Source: Albugo candida
Lineage: Eukaryota; Oomycota; Peronosporomycetes; Albuginales
Length of the DNA stretch: 64,000 nt
Assembly (NCBI GenBank): GCA_040437565.1
Contig: JBDOQK010000036.1
Location: 124,001 to 188,000, forward strand
Reading direction: 5' to 3'
In this document: positions 22,953 through 35,381 of the stretch, piece by piece
Layout: the number at the start of each line of letters is the position of its first letter
Position numbering within the stretch: position 1 is the first letter of the stretch
Notes under the pieces: generated by a model
Told to the model about the DNA's origin: nothing
The model's input: only the letters and a program-made list of their open reading frames with translations
Databases searched by the model: none
Position numbers and translations under genes: made by a program

Positions 22953-24142
22953 ATGTCAGTTGTGTCCTTGCCACATTTACGCGCAGGAAGGCGTGGAGCG
23001 AATATCACGTATGGAGGAGCGATGAATGATATGCATGCCGAAAGTGGCGCAGATTATTCCCCTCCAATCACCATGCAGTCGAGTGCATCTATGATGAACG
23101 TCCAAGGCGGCTTTTTATTGCCTGCGGTAATGGATCCTGCTGAATACTGTCGTACCAACTTGAAGATCAAGTACGATGAGGATAATTCACAGACTTTAAA
23201 GTTCGAGAAAGGAACCACTACTTTAGCGTTTATTTACCAAAATGGCATCATCGTAGCGGTTGATTCGCGCTCGACTATGGGGCCATTTATCGCTTCTCAA
23301 AAAGTAAAGAAAATCAATGAAATCAATGAGTACATTCTTGCAACAATCGCTGGTGGGGCAGCGGATTGTCAATTTTGGCAGCGGAATCTTTCCGTACAAT
23401 GTCGTATGTTTGAATTGCGAAATCGTCATCGCATTTCTGTTCGTGCAGCGTCTAAGCTGATTGCCAACACTTGCAACTATTACAAGCGATACGGAATGTC
23501 TTTGGGGATGATGATGATGGGCTATGACAACGGAAAGCCAACGCTCTATTATGTCGACGATGAAGGCTCACGCATGCGTGCGAGTGACAAAACGCCAAGA
23601 TTCTCGGTGGGCTCCGGATCGACTTATGCGTATGGTANNNNNNNNNNNNNNNNNNNNNNNNNNNNNNNNNNNNNNNNNNNNNNNNNNNNNNNNNNNNNNN
23701 NNNNNNNNNNNNNNNNNNNNNNNNNNNNNNNNNNNNNATTTCTGTTCGTGCAGCGTCTAAGCTGATTGCCAACACTTGCAACTATTACAAGCGATACGGA
23801 ATGTCTTTGGGGATGATGATGATGGGCTATGACAACGGAAAGCCAACGCTCTATTATGTCGACGATGAAGGCTCACGCATGCGTGCGAGTGACAAAACGC
23901 CAAGATTCTCGGTGGGCTCCGGATCGACTTATGCGTATGGTATTCTGGACAGCGATTGGCGATGGGATCTTACGGATGAAGAAGCAATTGCGCTTGGAAC
24001 GAAAGCGATCTATCATGCAACCCACCGCGACGCATACAGTGGAGGAATTTGCAACGTCTACATGTTCAAAGAAGACGGATATCGCCACGTTGTCTCAAAA
24101 GATGTCGACGAAATGCACGATCATTCCAAGGACGCGCAGTAA
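22953..24142 (+). CDS. PSMB5: 20S proteasome subunit beta-5 (chymotrypsin-like)
   Basis: The catalytic beta-5 subunit of the 20S proteasome. One exon. After removal of the artificial duplication and Ns (23433-23942) it codes 294 residues. A long propeptide of 87 residues ends in KG, and Thr88 of TTTLAF becomes the catalytic Thr1 after self-cleavage. The conserved VDSR (the Asp17 region) and SQKVKK (with Lys33) follow. GSGSTYAYG and the C-terminal [11 protein letters not shown] region fit the family. It ends 83 bp from the stop of STK19 on the other strand. Confidence 0.97.
23433..23942. other. Assembly gap 5 with duplicated flanks (inside PSMB5)
   Basis: The 100 N at 23638-23737 lie between two identical 205-bp copies. 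Dropping one copy and the Ns leaves a single continuous 294-residue frame, so the repeat is an assembly artefact. Confidence 0.96.
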
Positions 24143-24225
24143 GCTTATGTTTGCGGCAAAAGTAATGTCCAAGAATGAATGCTTTGTGACTCCTAAAAGC
24201 TTTTCTCCAAACCTTTTTTTTCTGC

Positions 24226-25273
24226 TCACTCTGAATGTATTAATGATACCAGAACTCCTGATGTTAACTTCACACGTCGAACCATTCCTGCTCCTTCCAT
24301 ATCGGCCAAATGAAACGCTAACGGGAAATGTGAGTATCGTAATTTCAGTTGTGAAGCCAATTGACTTTCCAACATTTCATGATATCGTGATCGTTTGAGA
24401 GCACCGAGTATCTGATGTCGTGACTTTTCCATCAGCGTCACAAATCTCCCTACATTTGGAATAGAAAGAGTGTACGCTTCTTGGTGAAGACTTGTTGTGG
24501 GTAGTAGAAAGCCAAGTCGACGAAGCCATCTAACAAAGATTGCTTTTAAAATCACAGATTGTGATGTATATGTGCTCAAACATACAAGATGTCATCTTTG
24601 AAAGACTCAATGCTGGATTCTGACTCAGTGGAATCTTGAAAAGCTTTTCTTATTACATTTACCGGGAAGGAGCTTCCTTCGCTGAAATGAGGTAATGCCA
24701 ACGAAAACCGAGATAGAGCTTGATACTTTCCTTGGGTTTGTGTTGTATTTGCGTTTGTTTCAAGTGTATTTTGCTGTTGTTCAAGTGTCTCACGCACAAA
24801 ATTGGAGTACGCTTCATATGTTACCAGAAGGATGTCATTGCCACTGACTTTACTCGGTCGAGCGCTTTTAGTGCTTGCGGATCGCACATTCCGATGACCT
24901 CTTCGTACCGAAAACGTCACAAGTTTATGACTCGCACGCAATTCGGCAATCTAGAGACAGAATGAGCAAACACAAGGACAAATAAATTGCTCACGTTTTG
25001 GTTGACAAATGTTTGATTGCATAAGACGGCATAACTACGACATCGCACATGAGCGTTTGAAACAAGAACGAGAATACGAGACTACATTTGATGCCAATAC
25101 AAAAGCGGAACGATTCGATGCAGAACAAAAGCTCTTTTGTACCGCTGATGCAATAGCTGGATCGCATTCATGACATCACTGCCCTCAAACTCATCCGCGA
25201 GAAACGTTACGTCGTCGCAATGCGCTATTGTATTGGCTTCATTAACGCGTGGGCGCTTGAAACGACGCAGCAT
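24226..25273 (-). CDS. STK19: STK19 homologue (winged-helix DNA repair factor)
   Basis: Four exons: 25273-25086, 25034-24995 (only 40 nt), 24950-24586 and 24529-24226, with introns of 51, 44 and 56 bp. They sum to 897 nt, 298 residues, in phase. STK19, once called a kinase, is now understood as a tandem winged-helix nucleic-acid-binding protein in transcription-coupled repair. The C-terminal part is the clearest: GFLLPTTS...YTLSIPNVGRFV, EKSRHQILGALKRSRYHEML and LAFHLADMEGAGMVRRVKLTSG match human GAGRFIKYF, RKAKYRELLL and VHDLIGAQLVDCISTTSG. Exon 2 supplies the YAVLCNQTFVNQN segment corresponding to human VYSLVPDRTVADRQ. No kinase motifs are present. Confidence 0.82.
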
Positions 25274-25393
25274 AATGTGTGGTACGTAATTGAAGTCATT
25301 TCCCTACTATGTGTTCATTGAAACTCTATTCGTGGATCCAATTCCATAAAGGAAACTACTCTACATCTTTCTGCAGCAAAAGCAAAAGAAACT

Positions 25394-28300
25394 TCAACTC
25401 TCCAGCTCTTGTTTTCTTTTACCATATTCTTGCGTTAGCACTTGAATAGCGCTCTGAAACTCACTGTCCTTATCCAATTGAAGACTCTGATACTCTTGCC
25501 CATGCGTATTGGAGAAATCTAATAAAGAAACAGCAAATTAGAATCGCGCTTGAGTACATTCTCCATATTTTGTACCGTTCAAAGTTTGCAGGAAAAAGTG
25601 GATTTCATCAATTCCTTCCAAAACACTGCCGATATCATCGTCTTCTTCTTCTTGATCGATATAGTTTTGTAGTAAAGAGCTGTAATCATCGTCTTCCACT
25701 TCCTCTGCATCTTCATTGGAATCGTACCCACCTGCTTCGAGTAATTGCTCCAGCTTTTCTCCGCCGCTACTTTGACCTTCAGGACCATCGGATCGCTTGG
25801 ATTGGAGTGATTCATATTCCTCTTCATCTTCTTCCGCAGAAGCGGAAATGCTTCGAAGTAACATTTTCATCGCGGTTATGATAATTTGTTTGGATTGGCT
25901 TTGTAGAACCTGGGGAAGTTGGGAGCTTGGAAGCTTGAATAAAGACATAATTCCCAAAACAAACATCTTGCGATCCAAATTCGAATCCAAATGAGGCAAC
26001 TCGTTCATCCACATATGAAAAACTTTTTCGATAGCATGTAGCTCCATCAATGCACTCAATGTGATCTGCGGGTTGTAATGGAAAGCACTTGCGAGCACAC
26101 CAAAGACATATCGTCCCATCGAGTCTTGTAGGGGCTCATCGAGCTGAGTCACAAGCAGCTGGACAATTGCCGGCACGCATTCATCCACTTTACCAAAGCA
26201 GTTATGCAGCACGCTGTAGAACAATCGAAGTGCTGCGCATCGATCATATACCTCGCTGTTCTCACAAGTCAACACTTGTTTAGCGATCTGGAAAACCACT
26301 TCCAAATATCTGGTCTGAGGTCTTGTATTGTCGGCGGAAGGAGGCAGAACGCCCTGAAGAAATCCATCCATATCTCGAAGAATAAAGTGATCAATCACTC
26401 GAGAGATATTAATCATATAATCAGCTCCATATCCGTAAAAGCAGTTGACCACGACGGGGAAGAATTGCCAAAGCTCTGGAGTGACTTTTTGGCTGAAAAA
26501 TACGACGGCTGCGAGGATGTCCAACCCACTTTCAATGAAATCAGAGAGATTTGGATCCGAAAAAATTGCCTGCAGGAGTGGGCCGATGTTTGGAAGCATC
26601 AAATTGTACAGCTCTGGGTGCTCATGGATTCCCATCAATACTGTTGTCATAGCATCCAGACACGAAACAGCTGCCAATGCGGCATCATCGTCGTCGTCTG
26701 CCGATGTGAACTGCCCGAAACACTCTGCAAGCTTCACAACTAGTTGAAGTGATAAGGGAGCTATTTCGTTTGGGAATCGCTCAATGATCTTCTCCAAAGC
26801 CATTACGACTTCGTCATTTCCAATCTCGTCCATCAGCTTGAAAAATTGCTCCAATATACGGGGCAGTACTGGACGCAATACGTCAATGACAGTCTCGCTG
26901 AACGGATACATGACCACAAATCGAATCGATTTGGCCGCCTCAATGCTCACGGGAAGTTCCGAGTCAAACATACACTTGATGAGTCCATTTGTTATACGCA
27001 CAATAGTCTGTTCCTCTTTGAATTCGACATATTCGATGTACTCTCTGGAGAAAAAGTGACACGCTCGGAGACGTAAGAAGCCATTTGGATTTTCGAATTC
27101 AGGCAAAATGTGATGTATGATCATGGCCTCGAGCTTGTCTCGATGTGCTTTTGATTTTGTCAGAATGTTGCCGAGGTAAAATAATGCATGAAGAGCGGCA
27201 TCTTTCTGTATATAGTTCACTTGCTGCCCATTTTGTTGTTGTTGGAGATACTGATTCAAAATGTTGTTGTAGAAAAATAAGACATTGTCCAAACAGTTTT
27301 TTCCACGCTTGGCACACAAGGACTTTAGTAAATTGGCAGCGGCGTACACAGGATCGATAAAGTCTTCAAACAGATCGTTGGCTTTGCGTACAAATTCGTG
27401 AGGATCGTCTTGCCAGAGCTGCAGATCTTTTTGAGTCAAGCATAAAATGGGGTGAATGACTTCGAAAATAATGAAACCCAAATGCGGCTTGACAAGCTTG
27501 TAGGCGACAGATGAGTCAACTGCCTCCTGAATAAATATCAAACAAAGCTGCATGACGCGATCAGTGCAGTACATTCCATTTTTTCGGAGGGCAAGAGTTT
27601 CGAGGACGCACGGAAGAAGACTTGGCGCTATTTCATTTCTGAACATCGAACTCATTTGCATGATGCCCTCGTCCACCTTTTTCGGGTTGCCATAACGCGT
27701 GTAGAATCGGCAAATGATTTGCAATGCCCATTTTTTTACTTTCCACCACGGCCATTGCTCCCTATCTTCTTCATCGGATGGCTGTCCGAATGGTTCTGCA
27801 TTCTCATGAGCTTCTGGAAGTCGTTTTGCAATCATTCGTTGAAACAATTCCATCCATCCGCAGAGTTCACTCGGTTGAGCAGCGAAAGGAGGCAAATCAC
27901 AATGGACCGCCGACCAATACGTTTTCAGGATCAAATGCATCATCTTTGCAGCTTCGATGGAGTGATTGCTGGTATAGAGATGATCAGTCCCGCTTCTGCT
28001 GATTGATGACATTTTATCCTTACCTTTGTAGATCCGTCAACATCGCACGAAGCACTGGGAAGGTTGCTTGTACTATAGCATACAGCGGCGCACGATTCTG
28101 TTCAAATGCGATAAGCAAAGAATGTCCAAGTTTTTTGTAGCAATACGCACATCTTCCCGTTTGTATTCATATATTTTCACCAAACAACGAAGTGCCAGTA
28201 GCGCCTATTTACAAAAATGAGAAAACTTGAATGAAAGGATTTCATCGCGTACGTTAATGATACGATTCGGATTGCCACAAGTGAGATTCTTTCCGATTTC

Positions 28301-28819
28301 GTCCACCAAGTTCAGCCACTGTTGCTATAATAAGGCAAACTGTAAAGAATCTAGAACAAAGATTTCAACGTGTTTACTTACTGGAAAATCCAGTCGAGCA
28401 ATGATACTAAAGATTTCAGCAAAAAGGGATCGTAAAGACGTGTCAATGGAGACCAGAAGAGCCTACGTTACAGCGATATCAAAATTGATACTATTATGCA
28501 TTGAATACCCATTCTATCGTACCTCTAAGATGTTTTGACGTGCCGCTATTTTTTCCGTTTCTGAGAATGGACTCACGTAAATATTACTATCGCCCTGTTG
28601 TACACCTTCCCAGTGCTTTTGCACCAGGTTTTTTAGATTGATTGCAGCTGCCTGACGTACTTCTCGTTCAGCTTGCTCAGTGATTGCAATTTGTAGAAGC
28701 AAAGAAAGAGAGTTGGGAATCGAATGCAAGTTTTCTATCGCGATTTCCGCATTCTTTCGATGTTCAGTATCACTACTGAACGTATGTAGTAGAATGGAAT
28801 GCAGCTGATTGACGTCCAT
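25394..28819 (-). CDS. Importin-7/8 type karyopherin beta
   Basis: A nuclear import receptor of HEAT repeats, about 1,048 residues. Six exons: 28819-28523, 28462-28382, 28324-28253, 28204-28024, 27968-25576 and 25518-25394, with introns of 48-60 bp. The N-terminus has the Ran-binding importin pattern (RQAAAINLKNLVQKHW). LRCLVKIYEYKRED and WPWWKVKKWALQIICRFYTRYG match importin 7 closely. Near the C-terminus is the acidic Glu/Asp stretch of this subfamily, and the last small exon gives EYQSLQLDKDSEF. Exon 4 has 181 nt, one short of the phase needed on both sides. The frame changes at a run of six A (T on plus, 28131-28136), so one base is probably missing from the assembly there. Confidence 0.93.
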
Positions 28820-28993
28820 CACTTATAATTATAATATGCACTCCGCCTTGAGAATTCTCAGCTCAGTTCACTGGTTCTTGGCGTGCACCTGAATAATGTG
28901 GAAATAGTCATCGATTAGAATCATGTAAACACACTAAATCACGCTCATTGATGTATATTACGCAATTAGTGACCAAAGTCAACTACAGTACAT

Positions 28994-30142
28994 TTAAGCC
29001 AAATGCGTCACCGCGTATAGAATTGCTCCACAGCCAATCATAAGAACAGGTGTGTCCATTGTATGTGGTGCTGTAGCTTCTGCATACGCCATAGTGGGAG
29101 GTAGGATGAGCATGGCCAATAAAACCTGACGAAAACTCGCGAAATCGGCGTATTGTAAGGCTGGGAAGATCATTCCGGAAAGAAACACACATGCACTTCC
29201 CTCCCAACTTCGAGTATACTTTCTCTTTGAAAAACATCCTCTAGTTTTGTACTTGTGGCGACCCCAAGTAATACCAACTGGCTCTGCAAGACCATCGCCT
29301 ATTCCAGTGATGAATACAATAATGAAGATCAAGGCGCCTTGATCAGGAGATAACCATCTGAAGAAGAGGAGAATAAGCATCCCGGGCGCAATGTTTCCGG
29401 CGATGATCCAAGCTAATGTATTTGGACGATCTTCTGGGCGATCCAATGAGTTAAATTGTAGCATAAAAAATGTTGATCGTTCACGAATGGGTTTGATGAG
29501 CACCAAAAAGCCAAGCATGCTGAAGAAATCTCCCCATGCGAGCGGTAATGGACCGCGATATTCTGAACGAATCACAAGTGGGACCATATACGCTGCAAAA
29601 TGCTGAAGTTTACGAGTATAGTTGACTTTGAACCGGGAAGATTTACTGGTAATGATGTATCCTTTAGCATCCACAGCACAATAATGACGACAAACAATTC
29701 CTCCTAACAATGAAACGAGAATCATAACACCGAGTTTAGGTAGTTGCATCAGCCAAAAATGCAACGATGTGAGAAGCCACGGCTCATAAAAGCACGTCAA
29801 CAGTAAAAGTACCACCAAATACAGCACCATGCATGTGAGGAATACAAAATCAAAAGATCGCAACCAATTTTTTGTGTAATCCCCAGCTACTTCGCCTTCT
29901 TCCACCAGAGAGGGTTTTGGGGCATTCATCAGATGAAGTGGTGGATCTGTTGTGGGTACCGATCCGTAATGCGGCTGCCCATATCGCGGAAGTCCCGGCG
30001 ACCCAGGCGCTTTCCAAATGACGCGTAACAATATGTAAATCAAGATCAATGAAACCACAGGAAGAAGTCCGATAATCAAACTCTGCGTCAATGTTATCTC
30101 CTGAGACCAATTTTTAGGAACGGCCGTACTTATCAAATGCAT
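28994..30142 (-). CDS. Polytopic membrane protein, polyprenol/phytol kinase-like CTP transferase family
   Basis: A single exon of 382 residues with about nine hydrophobic helices. The C-terminal third carries GIGDGLAEPVG followed by GRHKY and RKYTRSWEGSACVF, the conserved cytoplasmic loop of the CTP-dependent lipid kinase/cytidylyltransferase group (SEC59 dolichol kinase, DGK1, VTE5 phytol kinase). The product is thus likely a lipid-alcohol or diacylglycerol kinase at the ER. The exact substrate cannot be told from sequence. The N-terminus has a membrane helix followed by a Pro-rich cytosolic loop. It lies 174 bp from the importin gene on the same strand. Confidence 0.75.
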   Translation of the reverse strand: MHLISTAVPKNWSQEITLTQSLIIGLLPVVSLILIYILLRVIWKAPGSPGLPRYGQPHYGSVPTTDPPLHLMNAPKPSLVEEGEVAGDYTKNWLRSFDFVFLTCMVLYLVVLLLLTCFYEPWLLTSLHFWLMQLPKLGVMILVSLLGGIVCRHYCAVDAKGYIITSKSSRFKVNYTRKLQHFAAYMVPLVIRSEYRGPLPLAWGDFFSMLGFLVLIKPIRERSTFFMLQFNSLDRPEDRPNTLAWIIAGNIAPGMLILLFFRWLSPDQGALIFIIVFITGIGDGLAEPVGITWGRHKYKTRGCFSKRKYTRSWEGSACVFLSGMIFPALQYADFASFRQVLLAMLILPPTMAYAEATAPHTMDTPVLMIGCGAILYAVTHLA

Positions 30143-31235
30143 GACACAGAGAAACGAAGCTTCAAGTTTCCTGAGAAGCGCTATAAAGAATAAAGATGAT
30201 TGTGCAAGCCTTTCTCACTGCGACCCTCTGTAAATGATGTTCAAGAATGGCGACTGATCGATTGTCTATCAGAGTAAGTTTAGCTATGTATCATCATCAG
30301 CTTTGATCAACGATCAGAATAGTAATAAAATAGCTTGCTTAGGGCAATAATGAAAACATTTGCGAGTAGATTGGAATGAATCTAATAGTAAATGGAGGCA
30401 CCCGAAGCGCAATGTTGCTAGAGTTGTAGCAACAGCCAGTGATGCTGCCATTCCAAATCATAGTCCTGTAGCTTCTTTTGCTTTCTTAGTACGGGTACTC
30501 CCCTGCGTCAGGCAACGAAATGGGATGCAATGATTAATGGACCCATGACATTTAAGGCGAGGACTTGTATCTAGAAATCTTCTGCTTCGTCATTGCCCCC
30601 TCATCTTGTTTTGATGAAAGACGTCTAAAAGACGAAATGAATGGGGATAGTTTGTAGAAGCAATACTCGTTCATTCAAAAATGCCGAGTATTTCATGAGG
30701 TAAAGAGTGATATTTAGTGCGCGTAAGATCTCTGCAAAGATCCCCAATTGTCAGATGGTATTCGCTACACCCAACAGCGAATTGATAACCACCACACTGA
30801 GATACAAGAGGCGAGTCTCGTCATTACATGGATCAGAGAGTCAAGTGAATATGTTCAATGTTGGAAGCGACGTGGAATCACATTGAATCAAAATATGCCA
30901 ATTATTTTGGAATTTAGCTGACGCATTCTCAGCAAGCAGTTATGAATCGGGAGTCTGTCACATGGTAATCGATGGCCTGCTCGCCAACTTTGATAGTCCA
31001 AATCTGTGATCTTTGCGGATAAACTGACTGCCATTAACATGCTCTCAGCACAGCCCCGAAATCGGGCTTTTCAACGCGCCAGAGTATCCGTTTTGCTTAC
31101 TATGTTTACGTATGGTATTATGGTCGCACAAAATCTTGAAATCAGCACAACTCTACCCGCTCAACGGCTTGGTCAGAGACAGGTAGGTATACAGTGGCGA
31201 GAAGCTGCAAAAAAGATCTGTAAACCAGTCTATTA
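30143..31235. other. 1.1-kb stretch without a supported gene
   Basis: No gene can be supported. A plus-strand frame from an ATG at 31039 begins with a short hydrophobic segment and reaches a possible donor (CAG|GTAGGT) near 31180, but no second exon is visible. It would run into the antisense end of the FUSC gene. Confidence 0.4.
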
Positions 31236-34200
31236 TTATGAAGAAATGACAATCTCCTGCATGGACGTGAGATCCCTTGCGATTTGCTCCGCACCAACAA
31301 CAAGACAACTCAAAAGTAAGAACTCCTCCATCGATATATCTTGATATCGGCCGTCCACAAGAAACCGTTCCACAAATGTCGTCTTCATCGCGTCGGCCAC
31401 ATCTTTTAGCGTAAATTCTTCGACATTGAGAATATCATGTTCTCTTTGTAAAGGCGAGCTTAGACGAGGAGATCGTGAGCCATTCTCTCTGGGATTCAAA
31501 ATAATTTCCTGATGCACTATTTCATCGTTCATGGTCGTTGTGACAGTGGTGGTGACAGAAATATCATTACTCTTTCCCAAGATTGCAACTGCTGCATCGA
31601 CTGGTGTCGAGCCAAGTTGCTCGTACGGCTCCGAGCTTTCCATTGGAGTGTCGTGGTCCTCCATGATTGTTTCTACGCCTGTGTGACGAAGTCTTCCGGT
31701 CCATCGAGATCTTCGCTTACGTCTCGGAGTAGAGCCAGGATTCCGTTGCTGTGCGCTGGATAATCGCCTCAGTGCTGACACTTTGGGCCTTTGCTGCGTG
31801 AAAATCTCCACTTGGACTTTGAGACCGTCTTCAAGCGCGTGCATGAACTCCTCGAACGATACCTTCCCACTACGATCCAAATCGACGATTCCCATAAACT
31901 CATCAACATACTCACGCAAATTTGCCTCCCGAACAGCTCCAGACTGCGTGAAAATACTTTCCAGTAATTGAGCGACTTCGTCGGCGTCAATCTCCCCGCT
32001 ACAATCTTTATCGGCGAGACGAAAAGCTTCCTTCATTTGCAGGAATAGCGCTGTTTGGTCAGGTTCCGAGTACAAAAAGTCATCACCGAAAAGCATTTGC
32101 AGCGTGTCGAAAGCATCCTTTACGGATTTTGAAAAGCGGCTGGCAGAGACTTTCCATTCGGGCGTTGTCAGTATGTTCCCGGGCTCCTTGGAAATGGTTT
32201 TCACGTCCTGATGCTGGTACCACTTGACCAATTTATATAACAATTTGTTGGTCATGAGCAATCGACGAGAGATTTCCAGCACAGCTTGATATTTTCGAAA
32301 GGAGAAGCTCGGTCGCCAAAGCTGAGGTTCAGTCTTTGCCTCGATTAGTAATCGCTGCTGCTGCTCAAGAAGCGCTGATACCTTGACTTTGAGCAAGCTT
32401 TCAATCCGATCTTGCTGCTCTTGCCCCATGATCTCCATGCTGTCGAAATGATGAGCGACCAATTCCTCGAAAGCCTGCTGCAAATGCGTCAATGTTTGCT
32501 GAATATTCTGCCGAAGTAATGTGGTCGCACTTTTTGGGCACATGGAAAACTCCACGAGAATAAAGAGCGAGACACCCACAGAAGTTTGTGCGACCGAAGA
32601 GTACGAAGCCAAGGCGATTTTGGACGCGCTCACGTCTCCAAACTGGCAAGTATCGTATTGCTTGAGAAGGATTCCGGCAGCAATAAAAGCCGAAACGAGC
32701 CCAGCATAGTTACCGTATCCTCCGGAGAATCGAACGTACATCGATAGCGCTACCCAAAAGAACAAGACCGTGTTCGTAAGCAGTGAATTCATCCATGTCG
32801 GGTAACATATCTGATTGATGAAAATGGAGAAAACGGAAGGCACGACACTTCCTGCCACAACGCCACCCACACGATTCACTGTGACACTGAAGGAGCCTCC
32901 GAGATGATTCCCCATCACATAAGCAACTGCAGCTGGCGTGATATTGCTGTATCCGAATACATAGACGGCTAGAAATGTACCCAAAAGTATGGCAGACGAC
33001 ACTTTGAATGCCGATAGAAACACCAACGCATTATATCGCTTAGAGTCGAAAAATGCGAGAACTGAACGACTCGCAAAGGAAGCAGCGCGTGCTCGATTGG
33101 AATGGTTAATTTCGTTGAATTCCGTCTGAAATTGGATCATCGTACGACAAAACGAATGGAGTGAGTATAGAAAAAGATTGAGCGGCATATTCCCACGAAG
33201 TTGAGAAGGAGTGGTGTTTTTAAAAAGACGATTCTGAGTGGAGCGATACCGTCTGAGTGTTGAATTCAATTGTTTCTCGAGCATCGGAGTACAATGCAAA
33301 TCCAAATGTTTGGCGGAATTGTGCACGTTACTGGAAATCTCATTCAATAGGTCAGAGGAACGTATTTGCGTCACATATATCTCGCGCTGAAGTGATTCCA
33401 AAAACGCGATATGCAAATCTTTGTATTGTTCCAAATCCATCGCCCGATGAAGCGATTGCAAATCGGTAAGAAGCGACCCAATCAATTCGACATACTTTTT
33501 GAAGACGGAGCAGTTACACCCGAGTAAAAGATGTATTCCGAACGATTGCTCCCACCAAACATCGTTGAGAAGCGCCAACATCCGCCGGTGACGCTCACTT
33601 GCTCGATCGAATTTATGATTTACTTTAAGACGAAAGAGATTCATATGCTCTGCAGTCTTGGTCTTGAAGCAATACGAGTCGATAATGAGGTTCAAAAGCT
33701 CATGTATATCTTCACCGGCGGCCATTGTCTCTGTGCGTAAGCTGGAAATGGCGCTTCAATAGAAATTGTGAGCCACTTATCAGCAGAAAAAATACACGTA
33801 CAAGATCGGATACGGAATGAGCATGATCAGGATGGAAAGACAGGAGCCGAGAAATCCTACGAAGAAGTACAGCTGCAAATTGCGGAGAATGTTGCCAGTG
33901 CTAAAGTACCACGAGCTTGCAGCCTTGAGTTTGGAAGTATCGAGCGGATTATTGGGATCAATAATTGTCAAAGCTGCACGATTTTGGTCACAATTCAAGT
34001 AAAAGACATAGCGAGGAACACGTACTAAAGTACAAATTGTTGCCAAGTGCGAATTTTTTCGTATTGTTTTCTATGGGAAGAATGAGAATGACGACCGTGA
34101 ATCCCATGATCCAAGGAAGTAGATCGAAAAATGTGGCTGGATTCACACGATATGAAGATGCTGTCAGAGACTTTGTAATGTTCACAAGCTCCTTATGATC

Positions 34201-35153
34201 GGAGACGTTGCCATCGTAAGTCGGGACAGCATACCACGAGAACAGAATGATATTATAAATCAGCGCGAGTCCGACGCCATAAAAAGCCTGACACACTTCT
34301 CGCAATGTGGCTCCGATATTTCGTCCAGCAGAGAAAATCACAGCCACAGCACAATAACTGAGTCCACCAATATAGTACCAAGCTGGAAAAAATCTCCATT
34401 TTTTCATTTCGCCCGCATGAGCAAATGGATCGTAATTGGTGTCTCGAGTTTGAACGACGGAAGCNNNNNNNNNNNNNNNNNNNNNNNNNNNNNNNNNNNN
34501 NNNNNNNNNNNNNNNNNNNNNNNNNNNNNNNNNNNNNNNNNNNNNNNNNNNNNNNNNNNNNNNNCTTTGTAATGTTCACAAGCTCCTTATGATCGGAGAC
34601 GTTGCCATCGTAAGTCGGGACAGCATACCACGAGAACAGAATGATATTATAAATCAGCGCGAGTCCGACGCCATAAAAAGCCTGACACACTTCTCGCAAT
34701 GTGGCTCCGATATTTCGTCCAGCAGAGAAAATCACAGCCACAGCACAATAACTGAGTCCACCAATATAGTACCAAGCTGGAAAAAATCTCCATTTTTTCA
34801 TTTCGCCCGCATGAGCAAATGGATCGTAATTGGTGTCTCGAGTTTGAACGACGGAAGCCAATAACACACCTGTTGCAACGCGTATCGATAACTCGGCATT
34901 TTGTAAAAATTTGGCTGCATAGAAAGTCAGCAATGTGTCAATACACTATAAAGCCTTACGTACCACTCCATCGGCCTTGCTGGCGTTTATTCTTCTTGCC
35001 GTCAATATCGATGTGGAGTTTTGCGCCTTTTTCGTATTGGAATACACTATCAATGGAACTTCGTCGATTTGTAGGACCTGATGCACGTTCCTGACGACCG
35101 CTTTGTCGGTGTAGAAGTCCCTGACCAAGATCGGAATCTTTGACCGGAAGCAT
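31236..35153 (-). CDS. FUSC-type multi-pass transporter with paired EF hands
   Basis: Four exons: 35153-34964, 34914-34026 (with an assembly duplication), 33973-33802 and 33753-31236. With one copy of the duplication removed they sum to 3,375 nt, 1,124 residues, in exact phase. Two blocks of membrane helices flank a long soluble helical region, the plan of the FUSC/aluminium-activated malate/aromatic acid exporter superfamily. The second block contains FKVSSAILLGTFLAVYVFGY and GNYAGLVSAFIAAGILL. After it come two canonical EF-hand loops, D-K-D-C-S-G-E-I-D-A-D-E and D-L-D-R-S-G-K-V-S-F-E-E, then a Ser/Thr/Arg-rich tail. Calcium control of an organic-anion channel or transporter is a reasonable inference. 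Confidence 0.85.
34171..34858. other. Assembly gap 6 with duplicated flanks (inside the FUSC gene)
   Basis: The 100 N at 34465-34564 lie between two copies of 294 bp. Only with one copy removed does exon 2 have the length (495 nt) that joins both neighbouring exons in phase. Confidence 0.96.
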
Positions 35154-35381
35154 GCGTCTGTGAAGGGAGTGGGACACAGAATCAATGGAGTGGCAGAGGA
35201 CTTCCGTTACGAAACGGAACAACGACAAAAAGGGACGTGACACATTTACGCTCAAGACGTTTTATTATCACTCATTATGTTCTCTTCCGATTTCGCGACT
35301 TGAAAATCGTCCATACGTAAGCGCAGCATTCCGACTCGTTCTGGTCCGATGAGAATAAATAAAAAAAAGTGGTTGAGCGTG

